A program made the translations under genes and the position numbers. A stretch of DNA of 64,000 nucleotides from Globodera rostochiensis (taxonomy: Eukaryota > Nematoda > Chromadorea > Rhabditida > Heteroderidae): contig JAEVLN010000001.1 in the NCBI GenBank assembly GCA_018350325.1, positions 795,501 to 859,500 on the forward strand, given 5' to 3'. The notes below the pieces were generated by a model. It searched no databases and was not told where the DNA came from. It was given only the letters and a program-made list of their open reading frames with translations. Every line of letters begins with the position of its first letter. The stretch's first letter is position 1. Shown here piece by piece: positions 56,893 through 64,000 of this stretch.

Positions 56893-57389
56893 ACAAGAGA
56901 TGCTGCTTCCACATTCACAAAAGCACCAAGGATTGTTAAGACAGACGGAGCCGTTCATTGCCCTATGTGTGTATCTCTCTCTCTCTCTATTGATTTCGGT
57001 TTCTGAGATGTAATTCCCCATATATGTATAACTAACTCACTTCATTTTCGATCTCGTCTCTGTTGGACAATTGATTTATTTTGTATCCCCATATTTGGAC
57101 TCACCATTTCATTTGTTGATTCAATTTCATCTGTTGAATAAATGTCTAATAACAAGAACTGGATTATCAGGCACTTGTGCCGTAAGACCTTTTGTACCCA
57201 TACGAACCCCGACGGGGTCCTGTTCAACCCATCACAAATTTGAAAATTAAAATGCGAAAAAACAAATCCCACCTTTAGTTCAACCTGGAGACTTTTCTAG
57301 TGAGTATTTAAGCGATATTTTTTTGTTCATTTTTCTTTTTTTCTTCATTTATTTTGTCTATACAATCGATCAACACCATTCCAAGCCCG
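56893..57389. other. Kinase 3' flank and micro-exon gene 2 upstream region
   Basis: A CT run (TCTCTCTCTCTCTCTATT) lies at 56974-56990 and an AATAAA at about 57137 that could end the kinase transcript. From about 57290 the sequence is the inverted counterpart of the region upstream of micro-exon gene 1. Confidence 0.5.
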
Positions 57390-58673
57390 ATGATTGCTTT
57401 AACTCTAATCCCACTCCATCTTCTGACTTTTATGGTCGCTGCCGTGTTCATTATTGTCACCCAATGCTGTGCTTGTTGTAAGCGTAAGAAGGTAAGCCAA
57501 AAAACCGTTAATGTCATTAATATTAAGTAATTTATTGTTTTTTAAGAAAACGAAAGGACCCGCCGTAACATTTGCTACAGGTGGGAGGAAAGATTTAAAA
57601 CAATTCAAACAACAAATATAATTATTGGGTCTATTTTTAGCATCCGGCCTCACGTCGCTTGGCAAATTGGATAAGAACGATTCTGCCCAAGACGAGCCAG
57701 CATTCGCTTCAGGTGGAGTGTACTGCTTGAAGAGCGCGGGGTGTTTGTTGTTAATTATGTCGAATTAATTCAGCAAATGACTAAACTATTCAACACTTGG
57801 CCAATTGGATTCGAAATTTTTGTCGAAAAGAAGCAACGCGGGAAGACAACAAAAACAAAAGGAACTTCAGGTGAAGTTTAAAGGACGGGTGTTGTGGGCG
57901 TTTAACAACGATTAAGTTTAACTTTTTCAGCAGTCGTCGACAAGAAATCGGGGACGTCAAAAGGCACTTCAGGTGTGGAGCAGTTCAATTTGGACTTATT
58001 AATTAATGTTTTTGGTTTTGTTTTTCAGCAGTCGTCGAAAAGAAGTCACAAAGTACAAAAGGCACTTCAGGTGCAGTTTTAAACTTTAAAGACCGGTGTT
58101 GAGGGCTTTAAATATATAAAAAATTTTTTTTTCTCACAGAAATTGCCGAAAAGAAGTCACGAGGGACGTCAAAAGGCACTTCAAGTAAAAACGGGGGCGG
58201 CTTGTTGGCCTTTATGGCAATGATTAACATCGTTTACTTTTGCAGAAGCCGGCGATTTGAAGCGCGACAAAAAGGATCAAAATGTTCCGGCCAAAGGCAA
58301 AAAGGGTCGAGTCGTTCCCGCCAAGAAGGAAGACAACAAAAAAGATCAAAATGTTCCGGCCAAGAAGATAACAAAATTCGCTTCAGGTGGGAGGAGGCTT
58401 AATTACGTAATTATGCTGTTAATTATGTACAACAATTGGACCCCTCTTCAGTAGATGACTGGGATTACAAGACGCTTGGCCACTTGGACGCCAACATTTT
58501 CGTCAAAAATCCTCCACCGGCGGCACCAGAAGGGGCACTCCCTGCAAGTAAGTTGATTTGATGACTCCAATTCCTCTACAGTCCAATGCCTATATTTTCT
58601 TTCAGTTAATTTGGCGAGAGTTCATCCGAAGGACACCACGTTTTTTGACTGTTCTCTTGGCGGCAGAACATAG
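57390..58673 (+). CDS. Micro-exon gene 2, paralogue with one damaged exon
   Basis: Exons are 57390-57491, 57547-57580, 57641-57712, 57931-57972, 58029-58070, 58140-58184, 58246-58386, 58452-58547 and 58606-58673. Together they encode 213 residues with the same leader (MIALTLIPLHLLTFMVAAVF). An exon corresponding to exon 4 of gene 1 lies at 57774-57870 but is 97 nt instead of 99. A lost base puts TAA four codons into it. Because the neighbouring exon borders are all phase 1, skipping it restores a full frame. Only three AVV(D/E)KKS-type exons are present, against four in gene 1. The first has gene 1 exon 5 coding sequence but exon 6 downstream intron sequence. The last exon has six extra bases. 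It is probably expressed, or only recently damaged. Confidence 0.72.
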
Positions 58674-59305
58674 CAAACCGAGACGACGACACCGGCACAA
58701 TTGAGGAGGAGGGGAGGACTCGATGATAAATTCAAAAATAATTGTGCCTGTCCCTCATTCATTGTCTTAATTGATTGTGTCCACTCCATTCATTTTCTTA
58801 ATTGATTGTGTCCACTCCATTCATTGTCTATATTCCTTTTTTAGGGAATCGGATTCGGTTAATTTCGATAAAAAGTACATATTCCGGTTTTTGAACGGTT
58901 TTCACCCGGGACCGCAAGTTGGCGGGCAAGTCCAGCAACAACTTTTAACGGTGTTTGCACAATGATCAATCAATAAGTGATCTGAAACAGTTTTTTTGGA
59001 TCAGCTAAATACAATTAATCCAAACAATCAAATTTGTTGGTCCACAAAAATTGCCCAGCAGAGCGTGTTTGACAAGATTTCGATCGAGAATCTCGATCGG
59101 TCCGATCTCTACTAGAGACCGACATTTTGAAAAATCCTGGATTTGAATTTTTCGATCTGGATTTGACGAAGGCCTGCATGGATTTAGATTAATAAAGCAG
59201 AAAAAATCCAGGTCTCGTTCATTGAAAATATTTATAAAAAACCGTGCAACCCTTTGTACAAATTTTTATCAAAATTTAAAGTGATCTTTTTGGTTGCTTG
59301 GTCTA
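58674..59305. other. Spacer after micro-exon gene 2
   Basis: Up to about 58900 the sequence mirrors the DNA downstream of micro-exon gene 1 (48480-48660). It includes a direct repeat of TTAATTGATTGTGTCCACTC at 58767-58790 and 58798-58820. A GATTTCGATCGAGAATCTCG phrase lies at about 59073. No gene is seen. Confidence 0.55.
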
Positions 59306-59390
59306 ACTAGGCTTAGGCTTAGGTCTAGGCCTAAGCCTAACGAACCCAAACCCAGGGTGGCTTAGGCTTAAGTTAGGCTTATCAGACCGG
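59306..59390. repeat. Interstitial telomere-like TTAGGC repeats, head to head
   Basis: It reads CTAGGCTTAGGCTTAGGTCT, then AGGCCTAAGCCTAACG, and later GGCTTAGGCTTAAGTTAGGC. TTAGGC is the telomere repeat of many nematodes. The units run in one orientation and then the other around AGGTCTAGGCCT, forming a near palindrome. Only about ten hexamers are present, several worn. Confidence 0.7.
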
Positions 59391-59463
59391 TAGCCCTTTT
59401 TTCTTTGTCTAGGTTTATAAAAAGTGACATTGTTCAGTTTATACTACTTTTTTTTCAAATGTA

Positions 59464-59877
59464 GCGTCAACAATGGAAATCAAGAAATAAAACCAAGCAA
59501 AACAACAAAAACTTTAACATGAGGGCTGCTTGTACAACTTCCAAAAGTTAAATGGCGACAAATTTTTTTAAATTCACATGTTGAAAGTTGCAACATCAAT
59601 TAAAAAAGCACAAAGTTACAACAAAAACGCAATTAACGATCGAATCCATGCTTTTTGAATAATTTTTAGGCTGAACTTGTTTTTGGAAGATTTTGCATTT
59701 TAAAAAATGTTCGAATTCGGGTCCGGGGTTCGGAATTGGTCGGAACGGAGAGCAAATTCGGATTCCACGCCCCCGAATCCCTTTTCATCTGGGACGGTAG
59801 TGGCCCGGACGGTAGTGGCTCGGGACGGTAGTGGCCCGGGACGGTAGTTGCCAGGGACGGTAGTGGCCGGGACGGTA
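59464..59877. mobile_element. Second, decayed MULE of the phrase-ended type
   Basis: 59464-59570 (GTAGCGTCAACAATGGAAAT, CAAGAAATAAA, GAGGGCTGCTTGTACAACTT, CCAAAAGTTAAA) is a broken relative of the FLYWCH exon at 41251-41345. The right end at 59791-59877 is a tandem array of the phrase GGGACGGTAGTGGCC, about six copies. It differs from the first MULE's phrase by a single base (GGTAG against GCTAG). The left end was not found. The satellite starts immediately after the last phrase. Confidence 0.75.
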
Positions 59878-59878
59878 G

Positions 59879-62800
59879 GCATTTATGTGCACAAAATGCC
59901 GTCGAAAAGGCCCCTCAAAAATAATATACTAGCAAATTTCATTGTTAATGCCAATTTGGAAGAGAGCGAACCTCTTTTCGGATTTATTGTTCATAACATT
60001 TATTTATTGTCGGCATTTATGTGCACAAAATGCCGTCGAAAAGGCCCCTCAAAAAAAATATATTAGCAAATTTCATTGTTAATGCCAATTTGGAAGCGCT
60101 GGAACCTCTTTTCGGATTTATTGTTCATAACATTTATTTATTGTCGGCATTTATGTGCACAAAATGCCGTCGAAAAGGCCCCTCAAAAATAATATATTAG
60201 CAAATTTCATTGTTAATGCCAATTTGGAAGCGCTGGAACCTCTTTTCGGATTTATTGTTCATAACATTTAGTTATTGACGGCATTTATGTGCACAAAATG
60301 CCGTCGAAAAGGGCCCCTAAAAATAATATATTAGCAAATTTTAATGCCAATTTGGAAGAGCGGGAACCTCTTTTCGGATTTATTGTTCATAACATTTAGT
60401 TATTGACGGCATTTATGTGCACAAAATGCCGTCGAAAAGGGCCCCTAAAAATAATATATTAGCAAATTTTAATGCCAATTTGGAAGAGCGGGAACCTCTT
60501 TTCGGATTTATTGTTCATAACATTTAGTTATTGACGGCATTTATGTGCACAAAATGCCGTCGAAAAGGGCCGCTAAAAATAATATATTAGCAAATTTCAT
60601 TGTTAATGCCAATTTGGAAGAGCGGGAACCTCTTTTCGGATTTATTGTTCATAACATTTATTTATTGTCGGCATTTATGTGCACAAAATGCCGTTTTCGG
60701 ATTTATTGTTCATAACATTTATTTAATGACGGCATTTATGTGCACAAAATGCCGTCGAAAAGGCCCCTCAAAAATAATATATTAGCAAATTTCATTGTTA
60801 ATGCCAATTTGGAAGCGCTGGAACCTCTTTTCGGATTTATTGTTCATAACATTTATTTATTGTCGGCATTTATGTGCACAAAATGCCGTCGAAAAGGCCC
60901 CTCAAAAATAATATATTAGCAAATTTCATTGTTAATGCCAATTTGGAATAGCGGGAGCCTCTTTTCGGATTTATTGTTCATAACATTTAGTTATTGACGG
61001 CATTTATGTTCGGATTTATTGTTCATAACATTTAGTTATTGACGGCATTTATGTGCACAAAATGCCGTCGAAAAGGCCCCTCAAAAATAATATATTAGCA
61101 AATTTCATTGTTAATGCCAATTTGGAATAGCGGGAGCCTCTTTTCGGATTTATTGTTCATAACATTTAGTTATTGACGGCATTTATGTGCACAAAATGCC
61201 GTCGAAAAGGGCCCCTAAAAATAATATATTAGCAAATTTCATTGTTAATGCCAATTTGGAAGCGCTGGAACCTCTTTTCGGATTTATTGTTCATAACATT
61301 TAGTTATTGACGGCATTTATGTGCACAAAATGCCGTCGAAAAGGGCCCCTAAAAATAATATATTAGCAAATTTCATTGTTAATGCCAATTTGGAATAGCG
61401 GGAGCCTCTTTTCGGATTTATTGTTCATAACATTTATTTAATGACGGCATTTATGTGCACAAAATGCCGTCGAAAAGGCCCCTCAAAAATAATATATTAG
61501 CAAATTTCATTGTTAATGCCAATTTGGAATAGCGGGAACCTCTTTCGGATTTATTGTTCATAGCATTTAGTTATTGACGGCATTTATGCGCACAAAATGC
61601 CGTCGAAAAGGGCCCCTAAAAATAATATATTAGCAAATTTCATTGTTAATGCCAATTTGGAAGCGCTGGAACCTCTTTTCGGATTTATTGTTCATAACAT
61701 TTAGTTATTGACGGCATTTATGTGCACAAAATGCCGTCGAAAAGGCCCCTCAAAAAAAATATATTAGCAAATTTCATTGTTAATGCCAATTTGGAAGCGC
61801 TGGAACCTCTTTTCGGATTTATTGTTCATAACATTTATTTATTGTCGGCATTTATGTGCACAAAATGCCGTCGAAAAGGCCCCTCAAAAATAATATATTA
61901 GCAAATTTCATTGTTAATGCCAATTTGGAAGCGCTGGAACCTCTTTTCGGATTTATTGTTCATAACATTTAGTTATTGACGGCATTTATGTGCACAAAAT
62001 GCCGTCGAAAAGGGCCCCTAAAAATAATATATTAGCAAATTTTAATGCCAATTTGGAAGAGCGGGAACCTCTTTTCGGATTTATTGTTCATAACATTTAG
62101 TTATTGACGGCATTTATGTGCACAAAATGCCGTCGAAAAGGGCCCCTAAAAATAATATATTAGCAAATTTTAATGCCAATTTGGAAGAGCGGGAACCTCT
62201 TTTCGGATTTATTGTTCATAACATTTAGTTATTGACGGCATTTATGTGCACAAAATGCCGTCGAAAAGGCCCCTCAAAAATAATATATTAGCAAATTTCA
62301 TTGTTAATGCCAATTTGGAATAGCGGGAGCCTCTTTTCGGATTTATTGTTCATAACATTTAGTTATTGACGGCATTTATGTGCACAAAATGCCGTCGAAA
62401 AGGGCCCCTAAAAATAATATATTAGCAAATTTCATTGTTAATGCCAATTTGGAAGCGCTGGAACCTCTTTTCGGATTTATTGTTCATAACATTTATTTAT
62501 TGACGGCATTTATGTGCACAAAATGCCGTCGAAAAGGGCCCCTAAAAATAATATATTAGCAAATTTCATTGTTAATGCCAATTTGGAATAGCGGGAGCCT
62601 CTTTTCGGATTTATTGTTCATAACATTTAGTTATTGACGGCATTTATGCGCACAAAATGCCGTCGAAAAGGGCCCCTAAAAATAATATATTAGCAAATTT
62701 CATTGTTAATGCCAATTTGGAAGCGCTGGAACCTCTTTTCGGATTTATTGTTCATAACATTTAGTTATTGACGGCATTTATGCGCACAAAATGCCGTCGA

Positions 62801-64000
62801 AAAGGGCCCCTAAAAATAATATATTAGCAAATTTCATTGTTAATGCCAATTTGGAATAGCGGGAACCTCTTTTCGGATTTATTGTTCATAACATTTATTT
62901 AATGACGGCATTTATGTGCACAAAATGCCGTCGAAAAGGCCCCTCAAAAATAATATATTAGCAAATTTCATTGTTAATGCCAATTTGGAATAGCGGGAAC
63001 CTCTTTTCGGATTTATTGTTCATAACATTTAGTTATTGACGGCATTTATGCGCACAAAATGCCGTCGAAAAGGGCCCCTAAAAATAATATATTAGCAAAT
63101 TTCATTGTTAATGCCAATTTGGAATAGCGGGAACCTCTTTTCGGATTTATTGTTCATACATTTATTTAATGACGGCATTTATGCGCACAAAATGCCGTCG
63201 AAAAGGGCCCCTAAAAATAATTTATTAGCAAATTTCATTGTTAATGCCAATTTGGAATAGCGGGAACCTCTTTTCGGATTTATTGTTCATAACATTTATT
63301 TAATGACGGCATTTATGTGCACAAAATGCCGTCGAAAAGGGCCGCTAAAAATAATATATTAGCAAATTTCATTGTTAATGCCAATTTGGAAGAGCGGGAA
63401 CCTCTTTTCGGATTTATTGTTCATACATTTATTTATTGTCGGCATTTATGTGCACAAAATGCCGTCGAAAAGGCCCCTCAAAAATAATATATTAGCAAAT
63501 TTCATTGTTAATGCCAATTTGGAAGAGCGGGAACCTCTTTTCGGATTTATTGTTCATAACATTTATTTATTGTCGGCATTTATGTGCACAAAATGCCGTC
63601 GAAAAGGCCCCTCAAAAATAATATATTAGCAAATTTCATTGTTAATGCCAATTTGGAAGCGCTGGAACCTCTTTTCGGATTTATTGTTCATAACATTTAT
63701 TTAATGACGGCATTTATGTGCACAAAATGCCGTCGAAAAGGCCCCTCAAAAATAATATATTAGCAAATTTCATTGTTAATGCCAATTTGGAATAGCGGGA
63801 ACCTCTTTTCGGATTTATTGTTCATAACATTTAGTTATTGACGGCATTTATGCGCACAAAATGCCGTCGAAAAGGGCCCCTAAAAATAATATATTAGCAA
63901 ATTTCATTGTTAATGCCAATTTGGAATAGCGGGAACCTCTTTTCGGATTTATTGTTCATAACATTTATTTAATGACGGCATTTATGTGCACAAAATGCCG
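59879..64000. repeat. About 130-bp hairpin satellite, about 31 copies
   Basis: The unit of 127-134 bases contains a near-perfect 25-base palindrome CGGCATTT(at)GTGCAC(aa)AAATGCCG. Then come TCGAAAAGGCCCCTCAAAAA, TAATATATTAGCAAATTTCA, TTGTTAATGCCAATTTGGAA, GAGCGGGAACCTCTTTTCGG and ATTTATTGTTCATAACATTT. Subtypes differ by GGCCCCTC or GGGCCCCT, GAAGAGCGGG, GAAGCGCTGG or GAATAGCGGG, a four-base CATTG deletion and TGTGCAC or TGCGCAC, arranged in higher-order blocks. Two shortened units occur near 60700 and 61010. Short open frames across units are artefacts. The array continues past the window. Confidence 0.97.

Larger units (their letters stand above)
48480..58900. repeat. Inverted 1.6-kb arms (micro-exon genes) around a 7-kb interval
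   Basis: 48480-50150 and about 57290-58900 are reverse-complement copies that include whole micro-exon genes, introns and flanks. The interval between them holds the PAN fragment, the CT minisatellite, the PIG-A pseudogene and the kinase gene. Arms of this kind can exchange sequence by gene conversion or invert the interval. Confidence 0.85.

Noticed and set aside
59879..64000. Coding potential of the satellite
   Set aside because: Frames are short, broken at differing points, and only reflect the unit sequence. Variation does not respect codons.

Overview
The window is nuclear DNA of a nematode. The genes are split by short introns, mostly 40-350 bp, with GT..AG ends. The intergenic DNA is AT-rich and crowded with repeats, and a patch of TTAGGC telomere-type repeats is present. 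The F-box gene at 45803-47063 looks like a family I associate with cyst nematodes (Globodera/Heterodera), so a plant-parasitic tylenchid is my best guess. That is inference, not proof.

Layout. 1-7061 is a minisatellite of G-runs and C-runs. 7062-12300 is a graveyard of dispersed repeats holding two hAT-like non-autonomous elements with 8-bp target duplications, a tRNA-like relic and an array of a 15-bp unit. 12469-34280 is a rearranged gene family with four copies: A (+), C (-), D (-) and B (+). Copy B is the fullest. It has a repeat-bearing first exon, a stonustoxin-like region, a Cys-rich zinc-ribbon-like part, an AIG1-like P-loop GTPase and a Cys/His-rich and Gln-rich tail. A, C and D carry different internal deletions of the same gene. 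34281-42382 is repeat-rich and holds a four-exon MARVEL-like membrane protein gene, an orphan EGF exon pair, and a hAT-like element interrupted by a Mutator-like element (MULE).

42460-58673 is the gene-rich part. It contains an inositol polyphosphate multikinase gene (11 exons), an F-box gene (5 exons), a micro-exon gene (11 exons, minus strand), a CT-rich minisatellite, a decayed PIG-A gene, an SH2-tyrosine kinase gene (6 exons) and a second copy of the micro-exon gene on the plus strand. The two micro-exon genes form inverted arms around PIG-A and the kinase. 58674-64000 holds telomere-like repeats, a second decayed MULE and a ~130-bp hairpin-bearing satellite that runs off the window.

The most notable observations are two. 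First, the micro-exon gene pair has internal exons (39, 42, 42, 45, 72, 96, 99 and 141 nt) that are all in symmetric phase 1, so any of them could be skipped without changing frame. Second, a group of MULE-like elements has ends built from tandem 15-bp 'phrases'. The phrase sequence differs between elements but the 15-bp spacing is kept. Exon models were built by hand from splice signals and reading frame. No database search was run, and assembly indels in such repeat-rich sequence are possible.
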